Positions 55,167-64,000 of a stretch of 64,000 nucleotides of DNA are shown piece by piece. Every line of letters begins with the position of its first letter. Within the stretch, counting starts at the first letter, position 1. The notes under the pieces are model-generated. The model searched no databases and was not told the origin of the DNA. It saw only the letters and a list, made by a program, of their open reading frames with translations. Position numbers and translations under genes: made by a program. Source of the stretch: Daejeonella rubra (GTDB lineage Bacteria > Bacteroidota > Bacteroidia > Sphingobacteriales > Sphingobacteriaceae); contig NZ_FNHH01000020.1 in NCBI RefSeq assembly GCF_900103545.1, positions 6,734 to 70,733 on the forward strand, read 5' to 3'.

Positions 55167-57653
55167 ATGAAATATTTTTTATTACTTATTACTTTATTCA
55201 CAGGGATATCTTATGCCTCAGCACAAGGGATGGGCGGAGCCGCAGCGCCTTCAGTAACCGGAAGGATCTCAGGTACTATCCTTGATTCATTAACTTCTAA
55301 ACCTGTTGACTATGCTACTGTTTCTTTGGGACGTGCTGGGTCAGTTAAAACTACAAATGGAGCACTTACAGATGAAAAGGGTGCATTTAAGATAGAGAAT
55401 ATTGCAGCCGGATCGTATAGGATCACCATCGCTTTTCTTGGATACCAGACAAAGATCCTTGATTCAGTGAAAACCACTCCCGGAAAGCCTGATTTGAATC
55501 TGGGCCGTATTCTTCTGGCACCGAATCTGAAAATGTTAAATGAAGTCGTTATTACAGGAACGACCCCTATCATTGAAAATAAGATCGATAAGTTAGTGTA
55601 TAATGCCGAGCAGGATATTGCGATCGCAGGTGGAAATGCTACGGATGTACTTCGTAAGGTACCATTGCTTTCAGTTGATTTCGAGGGCAATGTTTCACTA
55701 AGAGGAAGCCAGAATGTAAGAGTTCTGATCAATGGGAAGCCTTCAGGTTCTATGGCTAATAATATGGCGGATGCTTTAAAAGCAATTCCTGCCGATCAGA
55801 TAAAAAATGTAGAAGTTATCACTTCTCCTTCTGCAAAATATGATGCTGAAGGAACTTCAGGTATCATTAATATCATCACCAAAAAGAATAATCTGGCAGG
55901 TATAAGTGGTTCTGTGAACGGGGGAGTTGGAACAAGACAGAACAGCGGAAACCTGAACCTGAATGCAAAGACAGGACGTTTAGCTGTTACTGCAAATGGA
56001 GGTGGATTTTATTCATGGCCTCAAACCAGTACCATCTCGTTTAAACGGACCAATGCCGATGCAAGTCAGATTATTAGCCAGAATGGTGAAAGTCAGACCG
56101 ACAGGCTTGCTGCAAATGGATCTATTGGTGCTGATTATGATTTCAATAGCTTTAACTCGATCAGTACTAATTTACGTTTGAACGGATTTAGTAATGGTGC
56201 AGATGGAAGTAACCTGAATCAGAATATTTTTAATGGTAACGCTGTTAATTTTACAAGACTGAGTGATAATTCCATGCATATGAATGGTATTGACTGGAGC
56301 AGTGATTTTCTGCATAAGTTCAAAAAGAAAGATCAGCAGATTTCAGTTGCATACCAGTTCACCAATAGCATTCAGAAAAACGATTATACTACTGATTTTT
56401 CAAATACTGTCATTGATGAGTATGGTAATAATGATGCTGATAATACAGAAAACACAATTCAGGTAGATTATACACATCCCTTTAAGAAGGTGACATTTGA
56501 AACAGGCGTTAAGGGTATTCTTAGAGATATTGTGAGTGATAATCAAACGCGTAATTTCAATTCAGAAACGAATGTGTTTTCACCGATATCCTCACGTACT
56601 TATGTATACGACTACAATCAGGATGTATATTCTGCCTATGCAACTTTTGGCTTTACACTGGCCAAAAAATACGGTATCAGAGCAGGTGCGCGTTATGAAG
56701 GTACAGAGATCAAAGGGGATGCAAGATCTGTAGGAGCAGCGGCTTCACCATTTACAAGCAGTTATTATAACCTGGTTCCAAGTTTTGTTGTTTCCAGAAC
56801 ATTCAAGAATTTCTCAACTGTTAAATTAAGTTATAACCAGCGTTTACAGAGACCTAGTTTATTTTATCTGAATCCTTTCCTGAACAGTGCGGATATTTAC
56901 AACCAGTCACAGGGAAATCCTTCTCTTAAGCCTGAGCTATCTCATAATGTGGAATTTAATTACTCCATGTTTGTGAAAACCTCTGTTTTGAATGCATCAG
57001 TTTACTACCGCCGAACCAATGATATCATTGAAAGTTTTGTATTGCCTATTTCTGTGACTGACCCGTCTACAGGTTTAACTGCAACAGGCTCCAGAACAAC
57101 TTTCCGCAACGTGGGAAATAATAATTCAGTCGGGTTTAACTTCTTCGGACAGATCAATCCGGTTAAGCCCCTAACATTGCGAGGTAACTTTAATGTGTTT
57201 ACTTATGATATTAACACAAATAATACGGTTGTGGTATCCAATACTAATTCAAATACACAGCTGATCTACAATGCATTTTTGATGGCTTCCTATGTTTTCC
57301 CGAAAGGATTGACATTTGAGACCTTTCTGATCACTAACTCTCCGCGCCGGACTTCACAGGGTAAAAATCCATCTTTCAATATGTGGAATTTAGGTCTGAA
57401 GAAAGAGATCATGAAGAAGAAAGGAAGTATCGGACTGACAGTTATTGATCCTTTCAATGAGAATAAAAATTTCCGTTCGAATATTGCTGGAGCAGATTTT
57501 ACTCAGACTAGTAATTTCTCAGTGCCATTCCGTTCATTCGGAACAAGTTTCAGTTACCGTTTTGGTAAACTGACCATGCAGGCTCCAAGGAAAAAGCGCG
57601 GAGTAACAAATGACGACCTGAAACAAGGAGAGCAAAATACAGGTAACCAATAA
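55167..57653 (+). CDS. TonB-dependent receptor with carboxypeptidase-like domain and outer-membrane barrel
   Basis: 828 residues with a signal peptide ending ASAQ (about 19). A CarboxypepD_reg-like beta-sandwich (about 30-115), a plug domain (about 120-240, with VLRKVPLLSVDFEGNVSLRG and DAEGTSGIINIITKK) and an outer-membrane beta-barrel of the OMP_b-brl_3 type follow. It is not a SusC: no SusD neighbour and a much shorter barrel. It could import metal chelates or vitamins, and the next gene on the same strand is a BtuF-like protein, so a corrinoid or siderophore is a possibility. A terminator separates them, so this is only a weak link. Confidence 0.88.
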   Translation: MKYFLLLITLFTGISYASAQGMGGAAAPSVTGRISGTILDSLTSKPVDYATVSLGRAGSVKTTNGALTDEKGAFKIENIAAGSYRITIAFLGYQTKILDSVKTTPGKPDLNLGRILLAPNLKMLNEVVITGTTPIIENKIDKLVYNAEQDIAIAGGNATDVLRKVPLLSVDFEGNVSLRGSQNVRVLINGKPSGSMANNMADALKAIPADQIKNVEVITSPSAKYDAEGTSGIINIITKKNNLAGISGSVNGGVGTRQNSGNLNLNAKTGRLAVTANGGGFYSWPQTSTISFKRTNADASQIISQNGESQTDRLAANGSIGADYDFNSFNSISTNLRLNGFSNGADGSNLNQNIFNGNAVNFTRLSDNSMHMNGIDWSSDFLHKFKKKDQQISVAYQFTNSIQKNDYTTDFSNTVIDEYGNNDADNTENTIQVDYTHPFKKVTFETGVKGILRDIVSDNQTRNFNSETNVFSPISSRTYVYDYNQDVYSAYATFGFTLAKKYGIRAGARYEGTEIKGDARSVGAAASPFTSSYYNLVPSFVVSRTFKNFSTVKLSYNQRLQRPSLFYLNPFLNSADIYNQSQGNPSLKPELSHNVEFNYSMFVKTSVLNASVYYRRTNDIIESFVLPISVTDPSTGLTATGSRTTFRNVGNNNSVGFNFFGQINPVKPLTLRGNFNVFTYDINTNNTVVVSNTNSNTQLIYNAFLMASYVFPKGLTFETFLITNSPRRTSQGKNPSFNMWNLGLKKEIMKKKGSIGLTVIDPFNENKNFRSNIAGADFTQTSNFSVPFRSFGTSFSYRFGKLTMQAPRKKRGVTNDDLKQGEQNTGNQ

Positions 57654-57670
57654 ATAATATTTGACCATAT

Positions 57671-57706
57671 GAAAAGGCCGGATGCTTAGCATCCGGCCTT
57701 TTTTTA
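57671..57706 (+). terminator. terminator after the TonB receptor gene
   Basis: A perfect 14-bp stem (57672-57685 with 57689-57702) with loop TTA, followed by a T run. Confidence 0.85.
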
Positions 57707-57712
57707 ATTTTG

Positions 57713-57720
57713 TACATTTG
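57713..57720 (+). promoter_or_regulatory. -7 box of the BtuF-like gene
   Basis: TACATTTG matches TAnnTTTG exactly. It lies so close to the first ATG (57726) that transcription would start at or after it, which favours the second ATG at 57735 as the real start. Confidence 0.4.
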
Positions 57721-57734
57721 CAGAAATGACAATA

Positions 57735-58661
57735 ATGCCTGTTCAAAGAATAATTTCCTTATTGCCTGCTGCCACTGAGATCGTTTGTGCTTTGGGTTTA
57801 GAACATCTGCTGGTTGGAAGGTCACATGAATGTGATTACCCGGCGGGCATCACAGATTTACCGGTTTGTTCCTCTGCCAAATTTCTTCCGGGCTCAGATA
57901 GCAAAGAAATTGACAGGCAAGTAAAAGAGATACTTTCGGAATCACTTTCAATTTATACGATAAACAGAGAACTGATTAAAAGTCTCGCTCCGGACGTGAT
58001 CATTACACAAGCCCAATGCGAGGTTTGTGCGGTCAGTTTGAACGATGTTGAGCTGGTATTAAAAGATCTTCTGGAAAAGGATTGCAGGATAATTTCCCTT
58101 CAGCCAAATGGACTGGAAGATGTTTATAAGGATATTCAGCTCATTGCAGATCAGCTGGGAGTCGAAAATACAGGTGCAGAATTACTCGAATTATCGGAAG
58201 AGAGGATTAATATCATTCACCATAAACTGAAATTCATTACGGAAAAACCTACAGTAGCCTGTATTGAATGGCTTTCTCCATTGATGATCGCCGGAAACTG
58301 GACTCCCGAGATCATTGAAATAGGAGGAGGAATTCCGGTGCTGACAGAAGCAGGGAAGCATTCATCTTACATCAATTTTCAGGAGATTATCAATGCTGAT
58401 CCTGATATTATCGTGATCATGCCTTGCGGCTTTTCAATCCAGAGAACATTGCAGGAGATAGGTTTATTGCTTGATTTGCCTGGCTGGGCTGAACTTAAAG
58501 CAGTAAAAACTCAAAGAGTTTATATTGCAGATGGCAATCAGTACTTTAACAGATCAGGCCCCAGAATGACAGACAGTATAGAGATCATGGCTGAGATCAT
58601 CAACCCTAAGCAATTTATTTTTGGCTATGAGGGTGATGGCTGGGTACACTTCATAGTGTAG
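57735..58661 (+). CDS. BtuF-like cobalamin/metal-chelate binding protein, cytoplasmic form
   Basis: About 308 residues from the ATG at 57735. Class III periplasmic-binding-protein fold: RIISLLPAATEIVCALGL at the start, the long bridging helix near 145-165, and GPRMTDSIEIMAEI at the end. No signal peptide or lipobox precedes it, and the CEVCAVS motif and the ending WVHFIV are typical of the cytoplasmic BtuF-like proteins found in many bacteria without ABC partners. Function is unknown; a corrinoid or chelate binder is likely. No ABC transporter genes lie beside it. Confidence 0.82.
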   Translation: MPVQRIISLLPAATEIVCALGLEHLLVGRSHECDYPAGITDLPVCSSAKFLPGSDSKEIDRQVKEILSESLSIYTINRELIKSLAPDVIITQAQCEVCAVSLNDVELVLKDLLEKDCRIISLQPNGLEDVYKDIQLIADQLGVENTGAELLELSEERINIIHHKLKFITEKPTVACIEWLSPLMIAGNWTPEIIEIGGGIPVLTEAGKHSSYINFQEIINADPDIIVIMPCGFSIQRTLQEIGLLLDLPGWAELKAVKTQRVYIADGNQYFNRSGPRMTDSIEIMAEIINPKQFIFGYEGDGWVHFIV

Positions 58662-58704
58662 AATATATCTGGAAATCGGTTATACGAATCGCTTGAGATC
58701 GGTA

Positions 58705-59226
58705 TTAAAATGCGATGAACTGCTCAATCTGTTGGGTTACAAATTTCACGGTATCTTCCTTGAATAAGTCGCCTTTTTCATCAAATTCTTTTCCAACAGC
58801 CGGAATATGAATGCGTAATGGGAGAACATGCAGATTTATATAATGGCAAATTCCGGTAAAATGTTCAATACCACGAACATTACCATATTTGCCAGTTGAA
58901 AGCCCCACAAGAGCCGCTTTTTTACCGTAAAAACTGTCCGGGAAGGTACAGGCATCAATGAAAAGCTTTAGAATTCCGGGAAAGCTTCCATTATATTCCG
59001 GAACTACAAAGATGAATTTAGTGGTAGCAGAAATTTTATCCTGAATACTTTGAAAGGCTTCGCTGCGTTTTCCATACAGATCTGAAATGATAAAATTATC
59101 AGGCAGGGACTGAAGTGAAAATATTTCTGATTCAAATCCTTTTGCTGCTAATTCTTTGTGGTAATATTCGGCTAGTTTAAGCGTATTACTTCCTTCACGG
59201 TTGGTACAGGATATTATTGTGGTCAT
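58705..59226 (-). CDS. NADPH-dependent FMN reductase family protein
   Basis: 173 residues, flavodoxin-like. The FMN phosphate loop is in ISCTNREGSNTLKLAEYY (about 4-21), and the PEYNGSFPGILKLFID block (about 76-91) is the classic NADPH-dependent FMN reductase signature, with KAALVGLSTGKYGNVRG following. These enzymes use NADPH to reduce FMN, quinones or azo dyes in the cytoplasm. Single gene, divergent from parA. Confidence 0.92.
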   Translation of the reverse strand: MTTIISCTNREGSNTLKLAEYYHKELAAKGFESEIFSLQSLPDNFIISDLYGKRSEAFQSIQDKISATTKFIFVVPEYNGSFPGILKLFIDACTFPDSFYGKKAALVGLSTGKYGNVRGIEHFTGICHYINLHVLPLRIHIPAVGKEFDEKGDLFKEDTVKFVTQQIEQFIAF

Positions 59227-59401
59227 TTTGTTGATAAGATGTGCAAAACGAAAATCGCCCGGCGGTGTAAATAGTTTTAAGTTTGTATCTTAGATTTTAA
59301 TGAAAAGCCTATTAAAACAGGTCAAAAGTAGTCTTTTGATCTGCCATGATCTTATGATTTGGCTTTTTTAATATCATGTATTTGTAATTATTTTTTATAA
59401 A

Positions 59402-60205
59402 ATGGGCAAAATCATTGCATTAGCTAACCAAAAAGGAGGAGTTGGAAAAACTACTTCTTCCATAAATCTTGCAGCAAGTTTGGCTGTACTTGAATATCGT
59501 ACTTTATTGGTTGATGCAGACCCGCAGGCAAATTCAACATCAGGAATAGGATTTGATCCGCGTACGATAAAGGCCAGTATTTATGAATGTATAATAAACG
59601 AGATCGATCCCGCCGAGGCAATTCAACCTACTGATACTCCTTTTCTCGATCTTCTGCCAGCTCATATTGACCTGGTTGGTGCCGAAATTGAAATGATCAA
59701 TATGGCCGACAGGGAGTATAAAATGAAAGCAGTTCTTGATAAGATCAAGGACAATTATGATTTTATTATCATTGACTGCTCTCCTTCATTGGGTTTAATA
59801 ACGATCAATTCACTTACCGCTGCTGATTCAGTGATAATCCCTGTTCAGTGTGAATATTTTGCATTGGAAGGATTAGGTAAGTTGCTGAATACTATTAAGA
59901 TAGTTCAGAATCGATTGAATCCGAATTTACAGATTGAGGGTATTTTGCTTACCATGTATGATGTACGCCTTCGTTTATCCAATCAGGTTGTAGAAGAAGT
60001 TAAGACTCATTTCCAGGATCTGGTATTCGATACGATCATTCAAAGAAATACGCGATTGAGTGAGGCTCCAAGTTATGGGATTTCGGTGATCATGCACGAT
60101 GCGAATTGTAAAGGAGCCATTAACTACCTTAATCTGGCACGTGAGATAATCAGGAAAAATGGATTGGTTTCGAAGGAAGAAGCTGCAAAACAAGCTTTAG
60201 TATAA
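59402..60205 (+). CDS. parA: chromosome-partitioning ATPase ParA (Soj)
   Basis: 267 residues. The deviant Walker A motif ANQKGGVGKTTSSINLA (about 8-24), the Walker B region FIIIDCSPSLG (about 120-130) and the LVDADPQANST block are clear. ParA drives movement of the ParB-parS complex and so of the replication origin. It precedes parB with one base between them. This pair in a chromosome often lies near the origin, but no dnaA or DnaA-box cluster is visible here. Confidence 0.96.
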   Translation: MGKIIALANQKGGVGKTTSSINLAASLAVLEYRTLLVDADPQANSTSGIGFDPRTIKASIYECIINEIDPAEAIQPTDTPFLDLLPAHIDLVGAEIEMINMADREYKMKAVLDKIKDNYDFIIIDCSPSLGLITINSLTAADSVIIPVQCEYFALEGLGKLLNTIKIVQNRLNPNLQIEGILLTMYDVRLRLSNQVVEEVKTHFQDLVFDTIIQRNTRLSEAPSYGISVIMHDANCKGAINYLNLAREIIRKNGLVSKEEAAKQALV

Positions 60206-60206
60206 T

Positions 60207-61103
60207 ATGATCTACCAGAAGAAAACCGGATTAGGAAGGGGATTAAAGGCACTACTGGATGACTCGGATTTGCCGGATAGTGAGAGGCATCAATTAAGTA
60301 ATGATAACTCATCACTCGGATCCATCAGCTTTGTGCGGATCGATCAGGTGCAGGTAAACCCATTTCAGCCAAGAACAGAATTTGATGCAGAGGCTCTAAA
60401 AGAACTTTCTGATTCGATCAGGCTTCAGGGACTCATACAGCCGATCACGGTAAGGCAGGCTGGTCAGAATTCTTATCAGCTAATTTCCGGTGAACGTCGT
60501 TTGCGTGCATCGAAATTAGCCGGACTTACAGAGATTCCAGCTTATGTTCGTACAGCCAATGATCAGCAAATGCTGGAAATGGCGCTTATCGAAAATATTC
60601 AGCGTGAAAATCTGAATGCTATTGAGGTTGCACTAAGTTTTCAGAGGATGATCGATGAGTGTAATTTAAAGCAGGAAGAACTTGGCGACAGGGTGAGCAA
60701 GAACCGATCAACGGTAACAAATTACCTTCGTCTTTTAAAGTTGCCACCTGTGATACAGGCTTCAATTCGCGATAAAAAGATATCCATGGGCCATGCCCGT
60801 GCATTGATATCTGTCGAAGATTCTGATAAGCAGTTGTATATTTATCAGGAGATCATCAAAAATGGCCTTTCGGTTCGGAAGGTAGAGGATCTTGTACGTC
60901 AGATTCAAACGATAGGAAAGGATAAGAAAAAATCAAAATCCGGAGCAATCTCATTTCAGTATATGAAGATACAAGATGATCTGGCTTCTAAATTCAGTAC
61001 CAACGTTAAGCTAAAACTGGGTGATAAGGGTAAAGGTTCTATTGAAATTAACTTTATGTCTGATGATGATCTGACCCGTATCCTGGAAATGCTAGACTGG
61101 TAA
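60207..61103 (+). CDS. parB: chromosome-partitioning protein ParB (Spo0J)
   Basis: 298 residues. The N-terminal CTP-binding domain shows VNPFQPRTEFD, the GERRLRASKLAG motif (about 96-107) and the ENIQRENLNAIEVA block; the central helix-turn-helix includes SKNRSTVTNYLRLLKLP; the C-terminal dimer domain ends the protein. ParB loads at parS sites and spreads as a sliding clamp. No parS site was recognised in the window. Overlaps by one base with the DUF5683 gene. Confidence 0.96.
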   Translation: MIYQKKTGLGRGLKALLDDSDLPDSERHQLSNDNSSLGSISFVRIDQVQVNPFQPRTEFDAEALKELSDSIRLQGLIQPITVRQAGQNSYQLISGERRLRASKLAGLTEIPAYVRTANDQQMLEMALIENIQRENLNAIEVALSFQRMIDECNLKQEELGDRVSKNRSTVTNYLRLLKLPPVIQASIRDKKISMGHARALISVEDSDKQLYIYQEIIKNGLSVRKVEDLVRQIQTIGKDKKKSKSGAISFQYMKIQDDLASKFSTNVKLKLGDKGKGSIEINFMSDDDLTRILEMLDW

Positions 61104-61726
61104 TGTACGCTAAAATCCTTTCAGGGTTCTTATTGATGTGCTTTTTGGCGCATTCAGATGCTTTTGCTCAAATAAAGGAGAGTGAATCTGCTCGTAAAGA
61201 CACCACTAAAGTTGCTGTCAAAAAGGCTCCGGCAATAAAAGATTCCGCACGTATTGAAATTGAAGCAATGCCCCGTCGTGCTGCATTGAAGTCGGCGATG
61301 TTACCCGGTCTCGGCCAGATCTATAATAAGCGCTGGTGGAAGGTTCCCCTGGTATATGGCGGCTTTGTGGGGATAGGACTTGTATTTGAGTTCAATCAGC
61401 GTAATTATAAGATATTCCTTAAAGAAGCTCAATTCAGACAGGAAAATCCGGGAAAGACACAAAATCCACTATTCGTGCCTTATACAACAGAAGGAATAAT
61501 AAATATTAAAGATGCATACAGGCGCGATCGTGATCTTTCGGTGCTCGCCGGTCTAGGTTTTTATGCAATTAATATTATTGATGCCTATGTTGACGCAAAG
61601 TTTTTTAGGTTTGATATATCAGATGAATTAACCTTGCAGGTCAATCCGACAATAAATCAGCCAATTCCTGTTCATGCCTCAGGTTTTGCTCCGGTGGTAG
61701 GTCTTAGGTTTAAAATTGCGTTATGA
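61103..61726 (+). CDS. DUF5683 membrane protein
   Basis: 207 residues with a signal peptide (SGFLLMCFLAHSDAFA). The block RRAALKSAMLPGLGQIYNKRWWKVPLVYGG is the DUF5683 signature, followed by further hydrophobic stretches, one with LAGLGFYAINIIDAYVDAKFF. It is regularly found between parB and dapB or lepB in Bacteroidota; function unknown. It overlaps parB by one base, which supports a common transcript. Confidence 0.85.
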   Translation: MYAKILSGFLLMCFLAHSDAFAQIKESESARKDTTKVAVKKAPAIKDSARIEIEAMPRRAALKSAMLPGLGQIYNKRWWKVPLVYGGFVGIGLVFEFNQRNYKIFLKEAQFRQENPGKTQNPLFVPYTTEGIINIKDAYRRDRDLSVLAGLGFYAINIIDAYVDAKFFRFDISDELTLQVNPTINQPIPVHASGFAPVVGLRFKIAL

Positions 61727-61736
61727 TCAGAAATCG

Positions 61737-61744
61737 TATTTTTG
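61737..61744 (+). promoter_or_regulatory. -7 box before dapB
   Basis: TATTTTTG matches TAnnTTTG exactly, 30 bases before the dapB ATG, inside the 47-base gap after the DUF5683 gene. Confidence 0.45.
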
Positions 61745-61773
61745 TGAATATTTTAAAATAACACCTTTTACAA

Positions 61774-62517
61774 ATGAGAATAGCTATCCTCGGATATGGT
61801 AAGATGGGCCGTATTATCGAACAATTTGCAACTGAAAGAGGGCATGAAATTGTTTTGAAAGTAAATGTAGATAATACGGAAGACCTGACTATTGCCAACC
61901 TTAAGAAGGCTGATGTAGCCATCGATTTCAGTACTCCTGATTCTGCCCTGAGCAATATAGAACTTTGCTTTGATGCAGGAGTTCCTGTGGTTGTAGGGAC
62001 TACGGGATGGTATGGACATCTTCAAACTGTAAAGAATAGATGTGTAGAAGGTAACAATACTTTATTATATGCGTCTAATTTCAGTATTGGCGTAAATGTG
62101 TTCTTCTTTGTAAATAAAGTGCTTGCAAAGATCATGAACAGATACCCCCAATATGAGGTGCAGGTTGAAGAAATACATCATACACAAAAGCTTGATTCAC
62201 CCAGTGGTACTGCAATGACCATCGCTGAAGGGATCTTGAGCGAGCTTGATCGAAAGGATGAATGGGTTAATGAGTTGATCGGATCGGGGGAAGAATTTGT
62301 TGTAAAGCCTGATCAATTATTGATCGAGTCGCATAGGATTGAAGATGTTCCCGGTACGCATACAGTAATTTACAGTTCGGAAGTGGATGATATTGAGTTT
62401 AAGCATAAGGCTCATAGCCGTGCAGGATTTGCATTGGGTGCGGTTTTAGCGGCGGAATGGCTTGAAGATAAAACCGGATTTTATAATATTACTGATATGT
62501 TTGATTTTAGCGTTTAA
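61774..62517 (+). CDS. dapB: 4-hydroxy-tetrahydrodipicolinate reductase DapB
   Basis: 247 residues. The NAD(P)-binding GYGKMGRIIEQFA start (about 7-19), the catalytic region EIHHTQKLDSPSGTA (about 131-145, with the histidine pair and lysine) and the FALGAVLAAEWL end are typical. Second step of the diaminopimelate/lysine branch. It precedes lepB by 14 bases. Confidence 0.97.
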   Translation: MRIAILGYGKMGRIIEQFATERGHEIVLKVNVDNTEDLTIANLKKADVAIDFSTPDSALSNIELCFDAGVPVVVGTTGWYGHLQTVKNRCVEGNNTLLYASNFSIGVNVFFFVNKVLAKIMNRYPQYEVQVEEIHHTQKLDSPSGTAMTIAEGILSELDRKDEWVNELIGSGEEFVVKPDQLLIESHRIEDVPGTHTVIYSSEVDDIEFKHKAHSRAGFALGAVLAAEWLEDKTGFYNITDMFDFSV

Positions 62518-62531
62518 ATAGATATAAATAC

Positions 62532-63644
62532 ATGGATTTGAAGGGTTCTAATAATAGTACATCAAAGGATAAAAAGGTCAGAAAAAAGAAATCGGCTGGA
62601 AGAGAATGGTTTGATGCCATTCTTTTTGCTGTAGTAGCAGCTACACTGATCAGGGGATTGTTTATTGAGGCTTACGTGATACCAACCGGTTCAATGGAAA
62701 AAACCCTGCTTGTGGGGGATTATCTTTTTGTAAGTAAGGTAAATTATGGGGCAAGAACACCAATGACTCCAGTTGCCTTCCCATTTGCACATCATACTAT
62801 GCCGATAACCGGGACCAAGGCTTATTGGGAGGGTATTAAATGGGATTATCATCGTTTACCCGGATTGAGTGATGTGAAAAGAAATGATGTAGTTGTTTTC
62901 AACTATCCAATGGATGCGGATGCACCTTTTTCCCGTCCTGTTGATAAACGTGAAAACTATATAAAACGCTGTTTGGCGATTGGTGGAGATACCATCAATA
63001 TTATCAATGCCAGAGTTTTCCTGAATGGTAAGCCTGCTGAAGTTCCCCAGTTTGGTGAAAAGTATTATTACGTTCAATCTGATGGGACAGATTTCAACCC
63101 ACAGGCTATACAGGATCTAAATATAGAGGCTCAGCGCTCAACAGCGGATGAATATATTTTTAACATGACAGCATCGGACGCTGAGATCATTAAAAAATGG
63201 TCAAATGTTAAAACGGTAAATCCGTACATCAGACCCGTTAATGAGTATGATTCACAGATATTTCCTCATAACCCTCAGTTTAAGTGGAATGCTGATAATT
63301 TCGGCCCGCTTATCGTTCCTAAGCAAGGTTGGACAGTTAAGCTTGATAGCTCAAACTATGCTCTTTATGAACGGGCAATTTCAATTTATGAAGGTAATAC
63401 CATTGAGAGAAAAGGAAATGATATTATCATTAATGGTAAAAAAGCTGATTCCTATACATTTAAAATGAATTATTACTGGATGATGGGAGATAACAGGGAT
63501 AACTCTCTTGATTCCCGCTACTGGGGTTTTGTACCTGATGATCATATCGTAGGAAAGGCATTATTCGTTTGGATGAGCTGGAATACCAACGGAACATTCT
63601 TTGACAAAATTCGCTGGAGCAGGTTATTGGGTGGGATACATTAA
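62532..63644 (+). CDS. lepB: signal peptidase I LepB
   Basis: 370 residues, longer than the Gram-positive form and like other Bacteroidota. A membrane helix near 26-48 precedes the catalytic S54 in IPTGSMEKTLLVGD and the general base K145 in ENYIKRCLAIGGD. The later boxes VNEYDSQIFPHNPQFKWN and MMGDNRDNSLDSRYWGFV close the fold. It removes signal peptides from exported proteins on the outer face of the inner membrane. Ends at a terminator. Confidence 0.96.
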   Translation: MDLKGSNNSTSKDKKVRKKKSAGREWFDAILFAVVAATLIRGLFIEAYVIPTGSMEKTLLVGDYLFVSKVNYGARTPMTPVAFPFAHHTMPITGTKAYWEGIKWDYHRLPGLSDVKRNDVVVFNYPMDADAPFSRPVDKRENYIKRCLAIGGDTINIINARVFLNGKPAEVPQFGEKYYYVQSDGTDFNPQAIQDLNIEAQRSTADEYIFNMTASDAEIIKKWSNVKTVNPYIRPVNEYDSQIFPHNPQFKWNADNFGPLIVPKQGWTVKLDSSNYALYERAISIYEGNTIERKGNDIIINGKKADSYTFKMNYYWMMGDNRDNSLDSRYWGFVPDDHIVGKALFVWMSWNTNGTFFDKIRWSRLLGGIH

Positions 63645-63667
63645 TTCGAGAAAATATAATTTTTAAT

Positions 63668-63702
63668 AAAAAAGGGGCACTCTAATCAGTGCCCCTTTTT
63701 TA
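63668..63702 (+). terminator. terminator after lepB
   Basis: A perfect stem AAAAGGGGCACT (63670-63681) with AGTGCCCCTTTT (63688-63699), followed by T. Confidence 0.85.
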
Positions 63703-63774
63703 TTTTCTTTCGTTAAAAAAAAAGAATAATCTTTTGGCTCTAATTCATTCATGTTTTTAATTCTTTTATACTTT

Positions 63775-63863
63775 CGTCATTTCGCAGGAGGCACGACGGA
63801 GAAATCTGTTGCAATGAAAAGGAACTTGATCTGAATTACTGCCGATAGTCATGAGATTTCTCC
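63775..63863. repeat. fragment of a dispersed inverted repeat
   Basis: Begins CGTCATTTCGCAGGAGG, then GGAGAAATCT (63798-63807) with its perfect reverse complement AGATTTCTCC at 63854-63863. This resembles the CGTCATT...GAGAAATCT repeats scattered in Bacteroidota genomes (recollection). The remainder of 63645-64000 holds no gene. Confidence 0.5.
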
Positions 63864-64000
63864 ACCTTTCAAAGATGCTTTTCAATTAAAATATAGAATA
63901 GGTGATCGTATTCTAGGTTTAACTTATTTCCAAATTTAATTTAAAAAAGATTTTCTTCAGGCTGCTCTCTTATAGTTTTCCACATACATTTCCCCTCTTT

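Overview
The window looks like chromosome from a Bacteroidota member, most likely Sphingobacteriales (Pedobacter/Mucilaginibacter-like). The reasons are a SusC/SusD pair, many promoters with the Bacteroidota -7 box TAnnTTTG, A-rich leaders without obvious Shine-Dalgarno sequences, and families typical of the phylum (START-like protein, DUF3098, DUF5683, TamB-like protein, LptF/G-type permease, LepB of about 370 residues). It mixes housekeeping blocks with accessory patches. No phage, complete insertion sequence or CRISPR array is seen.

Layout. 1-2.7 kb: the end of a large alpha/beta hydrolase and a secreted PEGA-like repeat protein. 2.8-11.8 kb: small membrane protein, tsaD, TamB-like protein, ribBA, LptF/G permease, START-like protein. 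11.8-13.4 kb: five 88-bp tandem units that look like altered copies of the adjacent tRNA-Met gene, then the intact tRNA-Met, a single-domain GIY-YIG protein and a small secreted protein. 14.0-24.5 kb: ROK regulator, SusC/SusD, a phosphoesterase/beta-propeller fusion and an acetylxylan-esterase-like hydrolase (glycan use). 24.5-30.4 kb: recA, nth, ECF sigma factor and uvrA (DNA repair plus regulation). 31-33.6 kb: SGNH hydrolase and MFS transporter.

33.7-42.1 kb is a complete assimilatory sulfate operon behind an Rrf2 regulator. CysD/CysN activate sulfate to APS. A four-plus-one cysteine CysH reduces APS to sulfite, with no CysC in the window. A sirohaem sulfite reductase makes sulfide, CobA and a CysG-type dehydrogenase/chelatase make its sirohaem, and a MetZ-type enzyme fixes sulfide into homocysteine. 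A terminator-like hairpin containing a 7-codon reading frame sits just before the first gene. The operon is followed by eight tandem copies of a ~68-bp hairpin repeat, then OsmC and YceI genes, the latter behind a 30-bp perfect palindrome.

44.2-50.8 kb: the tightly coupled block ftsX-DUF3098-uppP-truB-ribF, and leuS. 50.8-55.0 kb: an accessory cassette bounded by 136-bp direct repeats with one mismatch. It carries a shortened O-antigen-ligase/TPR membrane protein, a cysteine-rich lipoprotein with a JAMM-like motif, and a small secreted protein. 55.1-58.7 kb: a TonB-dependent receptor and a cytoplasmic BtuF-like protein. 59.4-63.7 kb: parA-parB-DUF5683-dapB-lepB. The right edge holds a fragment of a dispersed inverted repeat.

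Most distinctive observations: the tRNA-like 88-bp array beside the GIY-YIG gene; the repeat-bounded ligase/lipoprotein cassette; the leader hairpin of the sulfate operon; the covarying hairpin array behind cysN; and the palindromic operator in front of yceI. All functions are read from sequence patterns and remembered families; no database search was run.
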